This document shows positions 1 to 13,111 of a stretch of 64,000 bases of DNA, piece by piece (positions within the stretch are counted from its first letter, which is position 1; the number at the start of each line of letters is the position of its first letter). A model generated the notes under the pieces. The model had not been told where the DNA came from and ran no database searches. It was given only the letters and a program-made list of their open reading frames with translations. The translations under genes and the position numbers were made by a program. Origin of the DNA: Branchiostoma floridae (lineage: Eukaryota; Chordata; Leptocardii; Amphioxiformes; Branchiostomatidae); contig NC_049985.1 of NCBI RefSeq assembly GCF_000003815.2, positions 10,266,206 through 10,330,205 on the forward strand. The letters are read 5' to 3'.

Positions 1-1796
1 TTTTATTCCTGTCTGCCAATACCAACAATAAACGTGACGTCCATCCAACTCCATGTCACTAATAAAGAACTTCTAATACGAAAGAGTAAATCCTTGCTGG
101 CACCTTAGATAACCTAAGGCTAGTGCAATGGAGTTCTGTGTTTTGTATCATTTTTTCTCAACTGAGGAAACCAGCGGATAGGCTTCAAGAAATGATCTAA
201 ATTTTATGTAACAGGTTTATGAATCCAGCAGTCATATCCTAGGCCCACGTAACATGTCAAATTTTTAACTCAGGCTGGCATTATCGGGAGTGTGACAACT
301 TTTTCTGATATGTAAAGAGGAATTCATATAGAGCAGGAGTAAAAAAAGGACAGACGCAGAAGAAATTATTTCTAACAATAAAAACTGGCTGTCAAAGGTA
401 TCATAATTTTGTGGTCCTGACAAGTTGACAATTGTCACAAAGTGTAAGAAAGCAAATTTATCATGATAGGCATCAACTGCAATCCAGCGAAGCCCCAAGG
501 GTGTCCGGCAATATCCTGGTGGTGTGTGTAAAGCTGTCCAGATATCAGTTGATGTTGGCAATATCATAAAAAATGTGTGTTGAGTGCATCTACATGTAAC
601 TCATCATTCTGCATGTAATCTCCAGAGAGCAATCTATGTTATCATTGTTGAAATTAGAAGGATTGATGAGTTTTTCTGTCTAGATTTTCATAATAATCAC
701 AATTCGTCTTGTTTTGTTAAGTCAGATCCTATCACAGAAGCCTATTAAACAGAGGGGAAATGGACTTAGTACATCAGGTATCCAGATGCACACAGTTATT
801 TAAAAAGACGTATCCATAATGCAATCTTTATGCCTTTGGATTTAAGCTAGCCTACATGTCTAGCTCGAAAGGTAGTAGGAGCTTTGAAATTTATGATCTT
901 GATATTAGTCATAAGATTATCATAGCATAGGTTTATGCTTAGGAAAATCTTGATAGAAAATCTTATTGTAATGTGAATTGCAGAGTAAGCTTGAAAAATA
1001 ACAATGACTACAATTTTCTCATATTCAAAGCCAGCAAGCACATATCATTTAAAGCCAGTATTTAAAGCTAAGGGTTCCAGGTGTGATGCGCCATTCTGCA
1101 TAATGTTGTAAGATCTCATCAAAATGCTAAGGAGAAGTGTATATTACATAGATCAATAGGCAGCTGCCATTGGTGTTATTCGCACTTTGCTCAATACCAA
1201 TACCTATAACAATGTTACCTTTAATTTATATGTTAATATTTTAGGAAATTGTGAAACTGGTCTCTTCCATAAAGCAAGTCACTGAATTTTGATAATTTCT
1301 CTTTAATGTGTTTTGCAATCTGAATCATTTAAGTATGTCCTTCATTTTACTAACACCTGCATATCAACTGCCACAAAGATCTTTCTTCAGTTTCTTGAGT
1401 TATGCTTTCCACAACCATACCCAGCCAACCAGACCAACCAACTAGTGATGGTGCCAAAAACATACCATTATCAACCATCTTAGCATTGGTAATTACAGAT
1501 GCCATATAAATGTTAAGAACAAGGGGTATGAACATCCCCCATGCTAAACAATGAATGGACCCTGCCGAACTAAATGAAGCTGAGCTGTGATGAACATCAG
1601 GAGGTATCTCTGTTTTAATGTGCTGCAAAATCAGACCCTTAATGAGCATGTTAATGCCAAGTGATTAATGATTTGTCAAAAGCGATTAGCACTTTATGAA
1701 GCCAAGCAGCACATAGATAGTATCAGCTGTCATGCAGACTGTATAATATATGTCAGCAGCGTAACATATGCATTGTACAAGGTGTGATAAGAAAGT
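1..1796. other. AT-rich non-coding stretch
   Basis: I see no gene here. The sequence is AT-rich with scattered stops in all frames, and the open frames (about 60-100 codons) have no splice-site support and no recognisable domain. It is probably intergenic or intronic DNA. Confidence 0.6.
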
Positions 1797-2590
1797 ACTA
1801 TGTTTCTGAGGGACATAATGTCAAGAGAGATGGCAAGACAAAGCTAATCATAATGAAATTGTTGCAGTAGAATTCCTGCATGGCAATTAATCCAATCCCA
1901 CAGAGACCAGGCATAAGGTGTGACATGCACACAGGTCTCTAGGGGGCTTAAAAACAAAGCAAATTATGGCAATATTTTACAGTAAGATTCTCTATGTATT
2001 CAATCTAACCTGCCAGAGATCATGCATGACACATGACAGGAAAGCATTTTCCTGAGGGTCATAATTAAAGATGATGAAAATCATAAGGATATTTTTGCAG
2101 CAGGATTCCCTACACGCTAAACAATAAGTCCTTGTCACCCTAGACACCAGTGTTAAAGCCGTCGTTGTTGTACGACTTTGGTACCAAAACTTGAAATATG
2201 CTCCAGATCAAATTTTGGCTAGATATTCCATCTCTAACAACTTCTATTACATTTCAAGTGATTATCAAACACCGGTACTCTGGAACAAAACAGAGCAAAT
2301 TTGTAAACATATCCCAGGTTTTTAACATGTTCATATAGCACTACAATGTTGCATTTGTAGTGACTGTCTATGATTGTTGTCTGGCAGTAAGATAAGACAG
2401 GTTCAGCTTGTTATGTGAAGAAATGACCAAGACATGTTTGATACACTGATCCTACAGCAGGGTCATGTAGTTCATGTTCATGTTCTAAGGGTTGTAAAGC
2501 AAATTACACATTTTTTAAATTATAAGCCTAAGGATATTTTGCAGTAAGATCCGTAGTATGTTATTACAGTAGTCCTTTATATCCACTAGA
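1797..2590 (+). repeat. Degenerate tandem repeat array (~115-bp unit)
   Basis: A core of the form CAG(T/C)A(A/G)(A/G)AT(T/C)C recurs at about 1869, 1980, 2098 and 2541. Each core is preceded by an AT-rich run such as AAGGATATTTT. A second shared block, CTGAGGG(A/T)CATAAT, occurs at about 1800 and 2052. The first three cores are about 111-118 bases apart, and the fourth lies several unit lengths further on. Copies are strongly diverged, so this looks like an old minisatellite-like expansion rather than a recent insertion. No coding potential was seen. Confidence 0.5.
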
Positions 2591-5140
2591 GACAGGAGCT
2601 GTAACTGTGTTTAAACACTGATTGATGGTTAAGTGGTGTGCGCACACGTGGATGCATAGAGAATAAGAGTTGAATTTGAATAACCTCTGATTTAACCTTG
2701 GTGTCTGCTTGCTGCGACACTCGGCCATTATTCACGTCGCTGCCTCCTGTTTCCGTAATATCGGGCACATATGTCTGGTCACACTCCCTGCCGCTGGAAC
2801 AATACGATCCATCGCTGCGAATCTGCCCGTGACAGATCGAGCTTCGTGCGCGTGGCCATCTCACAGCCGCGGCGCTGCAGTAAAAGCTGCTCCACCCCGC
2901 TGGTCGTAAAGTACACTTTTCCCCCAAGGTGAATTACACACCCGATGGGCGCTAAATGGAGCAAAATTCAATATATTATCCCACCGTATGCGCCAGCCTT
3001 GCACTCATGTTGCCTGAAGAGAAGGGAGAAGTGCGTGCAGCTCTTGTATGCAAGTAGCCTGTCATAATGTGGTTCTCGCCTTTGCTGTTCATGAAATCCA
3101 GGCCTTCTTCAGGTAGGTGCTTTGGTCTACGAAACTTGGTCATTCAGTAAGAATTGTCATTCTCGCAGATCTTTGCAGTGGAGCTTGGTATTATCTTATT
3201 AAGGCTATCTTCATTAAGTAGCATTGTAGAATACTTACAAGAATTAGTTGAGATAAGAATCAAATTGTTGTTTGATGTATTGGTGATATTACCAGCTGCC
3301 AACTTGCACCTTGCAATACTGGTGTGGTCACTGCAATACTGGTGAGGTTGTTATGTCAGTTGACCAAGACACATATCCAGGAGTTACATATAGAAACAGA
3401 GCATGTCTACAAGTCAACATTTGTCATGGTAGTCCTGTCATACGAACATTTAATAATTTAACATGTGTACATGTACAATGCATTCTAGGAAGTATTACGT
3501 ACTTGGCACACACAGTCTGAATAATGTTAGGCTATTGTGCTATACTGCTCAATTGTCTTTAACTTAAGTTAAAGTATGGAGGGTACCACTTCTTAGCTAG
3601 ATTGTTAGCGCAGACTTGACTGCTATGTACAAAATGTATACAAACTGGATTGACTTGCATTAGAAAGGGACCACCCTGAAGATTCTTAAAAAAATATTAT
3701 TAGTAAATTACTGATGTTAGTGTTAAACTTAACTACGCCAAAGCTTACAATATAAACTGGTCTGTATTAAGACTGCAATTTTTTTAAATGTCAGTCAGCA
3801 ATTTCAAAGTTTCCCGCCGTTGTGAATGATATTCTATTGTTTCTATATCTTAGAGTAATTTGCACCATGTTATTTTCATCCCTGGACATTAACATTCTGG
3901 TCAGGCGCGTTAATGTCCACATTATATGTTTGGTCATGAGTATACCCGGGAAATTGTTTCGAAGGACGACCGAATTTGATTCCAATCTTGGTAGCGATCA
4001 TAAAGGTTCCTCGGTCATAAGTCAGGCCGTGCGAGTTGATAATTGGGCGAGGCGTCTTATTGAGAATGATGATGAGGGCTCCAAGGAGACCACTGGCATT
4101 TAGATGAGAGGATCGGTGGCCAAATGACTGGAGAATGGAGCACATCTGGACCAACAGCTGATGGAGAGGGCTGGGACAGAGTTGGCAAGCATGGTTGGCA
4201 TTTTGGACAGACAAGTGGACTGTGTCATATTATCAGTATTGGCTGTATTCATTACTGTTCATTCTGTGACAATCCTCCAGGCAAGAATTGATAATAAGAT
4301 TATTCACTGTTACGCAAAGCAACTAAAGCAACTGGATAAAATTCACTGATGAAAGACTTTCCAAATTTTATCCAGTAACTGTCAACTTGTTTGTCTTATT
4401 ACCTGGACGTCAAGCCATCATTGATTTATATTCTGTTGGTGAAAATGGGATGAGATGCATGGGATTATTGGAGGTGTTTTTCTTTGGTGTCAGTTTTTAA
4501 CTTTCTCCATCATGGAGTCCATGCCATCTACCTCCTTAACCAGTTAAAACTTGGTATAGAAAGCTACCTTCCCAGTGAGAAGGTTATGAATTGGCAGTGA
4601 GCATCTTCTACCTGTATCACCACACCTGCTACACACATTACTGTGTATGTTATCGTATTTATATACAGTGGACCATATTCATTCATTACACAGGAAATCA
4701 TGCAATGATAGATGGTCAGTGTCTCTTATGTTTTAAAGAAGGCTACTGAAGTAATGTCTGCTGTACTTAGTTGTTCGATGTAATACAACCAGTCTCTGCT
4801 TCGTGCCTGCAAACCTGGCGTGGTACATGTACACCAAAGGGCGGTTACACAAGCTCATTAATACGGATACAGTTTTCATTATCTCGTACTGCAATCCATT
4901 TGTCATTGTGATCCGCAGACTCCCACTTCCACAGTAGATAATCGTTACTGTCTTCATCCATGGGAGAGTCAGATGATGAAGCCTGCTGATACGGCTGAGT
5001 TCTGTATTTGATTTGTGTAATAATTGTGATGGATATCAATAACATAGAGATGATAGATAGAAATAGGAGGAGCTGGATAGGGGCATTTACATTTGTTTGT
5101 AGCACTACCCTTTTAGAAAGATTTACTGTTAGATCTTACA
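2591..5140. other. Non-coding stretch with two GC-richer blocks and a hydrophobic ORF
   Basis: No gene is established. Three sub-blocks stand out. At 2700-2950 a CpG-rich block has an open - strand frame with G/C-ending codons. At 3820-4110 both strands are open in register for more than 90 codons. At 4845-5126 a - strand frame reads as a short outer segment, a hydrophobic run of about 21 residues (LLLFLSIISMLLISITIITQ), then an acidic Ser-rich tail ending in a stop. None has convincing paired splice sites, so each may be a real exon, a conserved non-coding element or chance. Confidence 0.35.
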
Positions 5141-8100
5141 CACCGTATTAAAAACTGTTATGATTATGAATGCATGTAAGAATATGAGTCAACAATTGAG
5201 ATTAGCGATGGATTTTCTGCAATGCCATGTTGTATACAAAGATATCATAGCATATTTTGACAATTTCATAACCTTAAGTTGCACTTTATGTTATTCTCAC
5301 TTGTAGCATATTTTGATATGTCGACAACATCTTTGAATATTGTGACCATATTTCTTGTACTCAATTCCCTGATCACATTATCGTGTTATATCTTCTAAAT
5401 ATTACATCATTTTTTTCCCAAAGAATGGTATACATTCAATTTATCTGGCATGACCTGTGACGACATTTTACTTTTCCTAGAAGCGCACGTTTTGCAATTA
5501 TGGCAATACTCTATTACCCAAATTCCAGATTATGTTTTACACAAGAGCGCTAGTCCTGTCGATAATCCTTAATCTACAAATTCATAATCTTGAAAACAAT
5601 AAGTTAGAAGCATACAATGTGCTTCCATTGCTGTATGTTTGACACGAAAGTGCTTGTGCCCAGGTTCTTATGCAGGCAGCACTGAAGGAAGATAAATCAG
5701 CTCCAGTATCGATGTTGTGATAAAACTGCCCGGCACGCCTGCTAAGGGTATAACCAGCTGATCCCAATGGCAGTAAAGTCTGCTCAGGACAAATGTTGTT
5801 ACTAAGCAAGCACTGTAGGCCACACCAAAGTATTTACTTGGTTCTTGTTGACTTGAGATATGAACAAAAAGACTTTATGATATGAGAGGGCTAAGAAACT
5901 TAAATGTCAATATAAAGATTTTCTTTCTCCCTAAAACCCAGGGTATACAGACATGACAGACATTCTGCTCAGGCTGTGATCAGTGTTTTTCTGAATCAAG
6001 AACCAACAAATCGAAATGGTTTGGCCTAAGCATATATTACAGGGACTGAATATATTAATGTGTAGAAAATCAATACTGAGGGACAATTATGAAACATAAT
6101 ATCAAAATGGCTTTTAAAATGAAGAAACCTTGGGCACCGTATATATTTGCAGACATTTCAGAGCATATCTTTGTGTCTGTTTCCCTGTAATAAAGCTTTA
6201 ATGACCAGAGAATTTCTTTGTAATGTTGTAATTGGTACTATAGTTACAAGGTCAGTGTATTCCAAAAGTTCATTGTCAGCAGTTTTGTTGGGAGGCCAGA
6301 GGTTACCCTCTCCGGTTGGGCACGTCCTGTATTTTCTCATAAATCCCAAGATGTGCTAAGTGGTTTTAATCCAAATGGGTTTGGGTTGCCAGGAAAATCA
6401 ATAGAGTTAATTGTACCGGTAAACGTTTCATGACATATGCTGAGAAAGCCAAGGTCAGGGGAGGCGTAAATAGGGTATGGGGCACCAGTGATCCCACTGT
6501 AATGGTTTTGTGCAAAGGAACTGAGATTAATGATAAGAATAGATTATTTCACACTTTTCTAGATAGAGGGAGAGTTGAATATTTTTGCCTTTGCCGAGAT
6601 TGTGTATTGTGTTTAAGCAGCATAAGATGGAGGTAGATTGCTATGATATGGTGAAAGAAATCATTTAATTTGGAACTACGGCCCCCTTTCAGCATATTTT
6701 GGTACTGCAGTTGAATGTCCAATTTTCAGATCTTTAAACTGTTATGCTGAACAAGAAGAATGGAAATGTTCAGAATTATATACTTTGTTTCTCATCTAAG
6801 TTTATTCAATGGACACGAAACTATATGTTTGGTATGTCTTTCTCTTGTACTTAATGGCCCACAGTAGATTTTTAAAAAATGTTTCCCTATGGAGCAAATA
6901 GTTAGCGGCCCACTGGTTTGCCAAGATATAGGTACAGGTGGGTGTTTCAACCTATAGTTCTATGACATTCTGAAGGGTTGCATTAGTGAACAGGTTTTTT
7001 TTTTTTAGGAGATTATAAGTGTTTGGTATAATGTAGACCTGTTTCAAACCTCCACAAATGGCACAAATAACTCTAAGTTGTTTCTTGTACTTTCTCGTGT
7101 ATATTGATAATTTCTGTAGCCAAATTAATCACACTTTTTAGAGCATTATGAGATTGGATCAAACTATGTTGTATTTCAAAGACATTTTATTCACACTTAC
7201 ACATGTTTATCGAAGATCTCTGTAGCCAAATTTATAATTATAAGCACTTCAAAGAAATTGCTGGATGAAATTGGATGAAATTTCGTGCGTAGCTCAAATC
7301 ACTTGACTGATGAAAATCCCTGAGTGTCTGATATAAGGAAAATTATGCATGGTTTGCATAGAATGCCCGAGCTACTACTTTCTACCGCTTCAGTAAATGA
7401 ATTGTGCATTTCCCCTAAATGTCATGCTTGTCTCTGATCACATTCATTCTGCGACTTGAGTAACGTTAATTCATACGTTCCTAATGCAGTTTAATTCTAT
7501 CTTATCTAGCAGGCTTTTATAACAGTTCCTATGAATTCTTATAAGTGTGATTTGCAGAGTTCCATAGTAGTACTTTATCCTGGAATATATGTAATGCCTA
7601 TATATGATCTACAGCATGACATTTCATATTTTAGAATAGTCCTCTGCATAACCTTCAGTCTTCTTTGAATTCACAGTTAATTGAGAAATATTGCTCTCTA
7701 TTGTATTTTATCATTGCCATAATGAATAGTCATGAAATTTTTCTTGAATAAACAAGCTTTAAGTTTGTCTTGATAGTGAGTTAAAACAAACCGAAATTTT
7801 ATTCCCAAACATAACTTTCATTCAATCATACATACATTCATGTTGCTGCTTCATTAAATTCTAATTAATACATGAAACAGGTTGATAAATAACTTCTGGA
7901 TGCCGTCCAAAAGCCAGGGGCCCCGTCACGTAAACAGCGACTTTTAAAATTTCATACATATACGCAACAGCAGGCATTCTGTTCACTCTGCTGCAGTAAG
8001 ATGTGCATTCATAATGCCATTAAAAGCAGATAACATGCTGCTAATTGCATTATAGATATTAATGTAGTACATCATTGCAACAGTCTATAAGGAGCCATCA

Positions 8101-9243
8101 TATGACTTCATTTGGCGTGTTCGTCATTGTTTTCTTCCCCGCCGTGACATTTTTCCATGCCTCCCAATGCGGTACGCATTATCTTCCATCTTGTACTTTG
8201 CAGTCCCTCGGCACCGCCATCACAAATGTAATACTCTGTGAGGAAGATGTTTATTCCAAGTTTAATGTAGCAGATGTTGCGTCCCTGATCCTAGATGTCT
8301 TCTAAAACACCCCAGACAACACTTCAGGCTGACGTGCGCTCCTCGTTGTGACTTAATTCACTTTCACTTCCTGATTGCAGGGTCCCCCGGTAGACAACAT
8401 CAGGAGGCATTACTGTAGGGCATCTTTCAAACCAAAGCACAGGTGAAAAAAGTGGAAGATTATAACATCTACAGAGTTGCTTGGCTGGAGCACTGACAGA
8501 ATGCACACCCTTGAGAAATAAAACAGGAAAGACGCTAATGAAAGTGTGCAAGTGCTGCAGCTTGAGTGGCGGAAAGAAGACTGACAATCACCGAAGGAAT
8601 GCTTTGATAAAAACTAATGGCTTTTAATGAAAACATTGGGGATGTAATTTGATTATGTTTTTATGTATTCTAACAAGTTTCTGCTCTGAGTCAATTTCTG
8701 TGATGAATTGTGTTCCTCTCTTTATTTGTGTGAGCTTTTCTTTTTGATCTGACACCTGTTCATGTTAGATCAGCATTTCATATGTCTCAACTATTCTTTT
8801 TCACCTTCAAATGCATTTCAGTCTTGCATTCTTAAGATTATCTTATTTGAAACAATTCACTTTGTAAGGAGTATAACTTTTTTAATCGAGTGGAACTTTG
8901 CTACAGTAAGTACTTGTCTTAAGCAGATAAAAGCAAATTTGAAGGTAAAGAGGCAGTGGAGTACAGGGAACCAGAGAATAACCCGTGAAGGAAAGTCATT
9001 TGATAAGAACTATGATCTCATTTTATATAAAACCTCCTTATATGAAGTCTCCATTCGGCTGGATGAGCACCAGTCTCAGAGTGATCCCCTGATTTAGCAT
9101 AGCCTATCTTGATGAGCTGGATATCTTTACAAGGATGTTGATGAAGTTTGGAGTAAGTTGATGGAACTCGTAACACCTACAGTAATATCCTGATGATACA
9201 GCAGATGGGTTTTATCATCACCGAGGGTGTACTCATCACACCC
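5141..9243. other. AT-rich non-coding stretch
   Basis: No supported gene. A - strand frame at 5582-5809 contains four cysteines and plausible codon choice but only weak splice sites. A short degenerate duplication lies at 7080-7240, where GTAGCCAAATT occurs twice about 106 bases apart. A poly-T run sits near 6997. The rest is AT-rich DNA with nothing recognisable. Confidence 0.45.
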
Positions 9244-9480
9244 ACATGCATATGGTGATGATGATGATATGATGATAATGATCAGTATTCTATGGTAATT
9301 TTGTTGATTGATACTAAAGTCTAGTAGGGTGAATAATTGCATATTTCAGGATACATTTAATGGTTTTGATATGCACATACATATGGTCATGACGATAATG
9401 AGTTCATAATTGATGCTAATTTTAATTGAATAATTGTTGAATAATTGTATGTTATGGGTTATCTTGATGGTTTTTATTAT
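9244..9480 (+). repeat. Two diverged tandem copies (~110-130 bp) with a GAT microsatellite
   Basis: Copy 1 begins CACATGCATATGGTGATGATG and copy 2 begins CACATACATATGGTCATGACG at about 9371. Both end in a TTGATGGTTTT- or TTTAATGGTTTTGATATG-type segment and both contain a TGAATAATTG core. A short imperfect GAT repeat lies in copy 1 at about 9255-9281. The divergence indicates an old tandem duplication. Confidence 0.5.
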
Positions 9481-10080
9481 GTACAGTGTGATCTAGTTAG
9501 TTTACCTGATCTTGCAAAGCTCAGTATAAACTAATTAATATTAATGCTGCAAATTCTTTTTTCTTTCCATGCAACACTGGTCTAGTTTTGGAGAAATCTA
9601 TGACTTGCACTTTTATGTATTCTCAGGTGATTCCGGTATTAAGCTAGGGTCAGCTCAGGTGCCCCATGTCTTCCTGCTGGTATTCAATGTCATGAAAAAC
9701 TCTTGATGATGAAAGTTTTTCCTGCCTCTTGACAAATGCACATACTCCAACTGCAAACTCAGCACTGTTGAGGCCAATTGATTGAACCTATGCCTCACTA
9801 TAGAACAAAGGGTCACATTGACTTCTTTGTAGGAGGGTTTTCTCCCCCACTGCAGGGTCCTTGGCATTCACTGCTGTCTGTTGTTGGTAGACCCAAGTGC
9901 CTGTCTAAGCTCAAAATCGATATGTTTTTCCCCGAATTTGGAATCAATTGAATTCACGTGGCAAAGGATTGTGAACCTCAGGCATGCTTGTGGAATATAA
10001 AATTTTGGATGCTGTACCCAAAATATCAAGCTATTTGCTTGATCTGTCGTGGATGTTGGCAAACCATTTGAGTACGTTTC
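9481..10080. other. Non-coding stretch, no gene seen
   Basis: The - strand is open across 9655-10062 apart from one in-frame stop, but the translation resembles no family I know and lacks splice signals. I treat it as chance. Confidence 0.4.
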
Positions 10081-10314
10081 TCTACGTTTTTGCCCCAGCT
10101 TGGATTGGAGAAGAGAAATGCTTCAGAATCCTACTTGATGTGTAAACTGTACTCTCAGTATTGAAAAACATCTCTGTTTGCATGTCTGAATCTCAGGATC
10201 AATAAGTTTTCGCCCAACTTGGCGTGTATTGGGATCACTCAAGCAAGGCTTGAGGAAGAGCGATGCCTACAGAATACTACTTTGTGTACAGTACTTCTAA
10301 GGTCCAGTAATCGC
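10081..10314 (+). repeat. Two diverged tandem copies (~135-150 bp)
   Basis: GAGAAATGCTTCAGAATCCT in copy 1 is matched by GAGCGATGCCTACAGAATAC in copy 2. Both copies also carry a preceding TTTTGCCCCAGCTTGG / TTTTCGCCCAACTTGG segment and a following TGTA...AGTACT segment. This is another old low-copy tandem duplication. Confidence 0.5.
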
Positions 10315-10315
10315 T

Positions 10316-10983
10316 GTGTTCTCTCGTAAAACGTGCCAGCCCAGAATGGCCTTGTTGGGCGCAAGAATCAATATGACTCATTGTGTCCCTTTTAAAGAGC
10401 ACAGAAAGCCAGGCAGGAATGAAAACGGCCAGCCAGACAAATGGTCAATGGCTTTTAAGGTCCCGTCCAGGTTGCATGAGTTATGCGGCGGGACAATACA
10501 TTGACAGGAGAGCGATAGCCGCCCGTGTAATGTGCAAGCGCCAAATATCGGTCTTAAGGGCGTAATAATGTTACACAGGTGAAGTAATGGCTACTGCCTG
10601 TCATAACAGAACCAGGTGACAAACGGCTCCCATTCCCCGGTGCCGGCTGGCTCCTAAAGTGGACGTTCGAGCAGGTGAATTGTGGCCGTCCGGGAGAAAG
10701 ACCAATCGAGTTTTGGTAGCGGCGTGCTGGGGGTGATATGGGCCATGTGTCAGGCATGGTCTCACAGTCTAGCCCGGGGATTTGCGGTGAAGGTAATGTT
10801 CTACATTTATCACGACAGGAAATTGAAAAGGTTAATGTGAGGGGAGGTGATAGGTGTAATGCGTGCGGACCACAGTTTGGGAGAATAACCACGGAAACAT
10901 TGACCAAGGAAATTGACCTTACCGAGCGGATTGGCACTCTGTCATGGCTTAGCCTAGACAAGGAGACAGAGGAAGTTTACTAG
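10316..10983. promoter_or_regulatory. GC-richer block, possible conserved non-coding element or exon
   Basis: The block is richer in CpG than its surroundings. It contains a SOX-like ACAAT next to a TALE-like TTGACAG (GGGACAATACATTGACAGG, about 10490-10510). The + strand has an open frame (10738-10983) ending in an acidic tail, and the - strand is also open for 135 codons. I cannot decide between an enhancer-like conserved element and an exon. The motif interpretation is inference. Confidence 0.25.
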
Positions 10984-11740
10984 AACAAACTTTTTTAATC
11001 AATGGAAACAAAGTATTGTTAGTCTCAATATTCTACCTGGTGATTTTTGTTCTTGGTGAGAAAGAAAAAATCAAGAGATGTTGTAAACTTGACATGAGTA
11101 TGCTATGATATGGAAAAGATGAAAATTTGTTCAAATCATGCCAGGACATTACCAGGAAGCAAGACCACACCAATATAGATTATCTGTTTTCGCACTTGTA
11201 ATTTTCATGATTTCAAAAATAACGAAAGAAAGATCACATTTACAATTCAGGATACAAATCAACCCCATAATGTCCATAATTTGGCACTAGCAGTTGAAGA
11301 AATCCCTTATCGGACTTGCTGTTACCAAATGTTCCATATATCAGCTCATTCAAAGTTTCATGCAAAATAATCATTGCCAAGGTCACAACTCATATAATTT
11401 ATTTTTCTGCTACAAGACTATCGATTTGCCAAGTTTTCTTTGAATTTGAACAGTTTGGGTTGTTCCTATTTGTCAGGTGCCAGACAGTCTGCCTAGTAGT
11501 TGTATTGATGCTATCAAACCACATCATAAGTTATATAAGTGCATTTCACAGATACTACTACATGTATCCTGCAAAAGAAGATAACCTTCCTTCAATCTTT
11601 GTGCCATACGTTTGACAAGTTTCCCCCTTGCTATAGTGAACTTTGATGATATTTGTGCCAGTTATGAGAGCGATTAACGACCCAAGGAAACTGAAGTGCT
11701 ATCCACGTGCAGAGCTCAAGTCAGCTTGACTGGTCTTTAG
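10984..11740. other. AT-rich non-coding stretch
   Basis: Nothing recognisable; short open frames only. Confidence 0.55.
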
Positions 11741-11854
11741 GTATTTCTGTGCCAGGTGGGGTAGATTCAGGTCTGCAATGCTTAGAGGCAAATTCTTTTG
11801 CTGATGGCTGATATACATCTAACAGTTGTTTTTTCCTTTTCTCTTTCCCCAGGC
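11741..11854 (+). repeat. 114-bp exact duplicate, copy 1 (splice-acceptor-like)
   Basis: This segment is repeated base for base at 13694-13807. It ends in a branch-point-like TCTAAC, a long pyrimidine tract and CAG, so it reads as the 3' end of an intron. After copy 1, a possible 129-bp exon runs to AGCCAG/GTAAAG at 11981. All three frames of that exon contain stops, so if real it would be untranslated. The exact identity points to a recent duplication or an assembly artefact next to the gap. Confidence 0.85.
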
Positions 11855-12843
11855 GAAGTGGGTGTTGGCTCCCCTAGCAACACATAGCAACGAACTTTGA
11901 CCCCAAGTTACCCCATTGTTGACTAATTGCCCCCTCTCCGCCCAGTGTGAAAACATCCCAAGAGGGGTTCCACCAAGCCAGGTAAAGTGTTACCTGGAAC
12001 CCCGGGGGTGTGGAGGGTTGTTTCAGACAGTACTGTCTGGGAATGTCAACATGATGTGTATTGAGCATTAACTGTTTCATACGTAGTAGATAGTCACTGC
12101 TAGATTTTTACTTTGACTTATAATCTGCAAATATCTTAGAATATGTAAGTTACAGCTCTCTGGAGAAAGCATCCACTTGCACTTGATTTGTTTAGCTTTG
12201 GAACTTCTGTAACTAATGTTAGACACCAAAATACATGCAAGAATGTAGCCATGATGTTTCCCCCAAACAAAGACGTCGGATATTTTCTTGTTTGCAAGTT
12301 ACTGAGCTGGTACTTTATTAACAGTATCCTAAATGTGTCTTGTTAGATTTGCGGTTCTTTTTGTCTTGATCAATTTGCCAAAGCAGCTTTATATTAATTA
12401 TAGTAAATTCTACTCACATGAAGCAACACTAGAAATAGAACCAAACCAGTTTTGCAATTTAGATTCATACTAAGCAGCAAGGAAGTTATATGTTTTATAA
12501 TTCAATATAACGTCCTTGATTGCGTCAGTGTAAAACTCAGACTAAACTACCGAAAGTATGTTCTTTGCCTTTTGTATTTTACCATGATAGTTGTGGCTAC
12601 TTACCCATCATGTAACATGTACCATAGTCAGCTTGCCAGTATGGCACCGAGTTTCACACTTAAACCCTCAAATTTGAACATACAGCCACATGTAAAAGTC
12701 TCCTTTTTTTAGTTTTGTCAATACACCTATTACTAGTAGCTACTATTCAGTCTCCAGTATTACTGAATCATGACAGACAGTCATGACGACAACTGTCTGG
12801 TTATGTCTGGTTTGGTAGAGTTGTGGATACACATAATATTATC
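11855..12843. other. Non-coding stretch before the assembly gap
   Basis: A stem-loop lies at 11964-12003: GGGGTT and CCAGGTAA pair with TTACCTGG and AACCCC around an AGTG loop, with an eight-base bulge. The rest is AT-rich without a gene. Confidence 0.5.
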
Positions 12844-13111
12844 NNNNNNNNNNNNNNNNNNNNNNNNNNNNNNNNNNNNNNNNNNNNNNNNNNNNNNNNN
12901 NNNNNNNNNNNNNNNNNNNNNNNNNNNNNNNNNNNNNNNNNNNNNNNNNNNNNNNNNNNNNNNNNNNNNNNNNNNNNNNNNNNNNNNNNNNNNNNNNNNN
13001 NNNNNNNNNNNNNNNNNNNNNNNNNNNNNNNNNNNNNNNNNNNNNNNNNNNNNNNNNNNNNNNNNNNNNNNNNNNNNNNNNNNNNNNNNNNNNNNNNNNN
13101 NNNNNNNNNNN
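12844..13111. other. Assembly gap (268 N)
   Basis: A run of 268 undetermined bases. Its true length is unknown. Open frames crossing it are artefacts of translating N. Confidence 0.99.

Noticed and set aside
9655-10062. Two adjoining - strand frames separated by one stop
   Set aside because: Considered as a broken gene, but the translation matches nothing I know and lacks signals.
10554-10961. 135-codon - strand frame
   Set aside because: Ser/Pro-rich translation, no splice sites or family; kept only as part of a possible conserved block.
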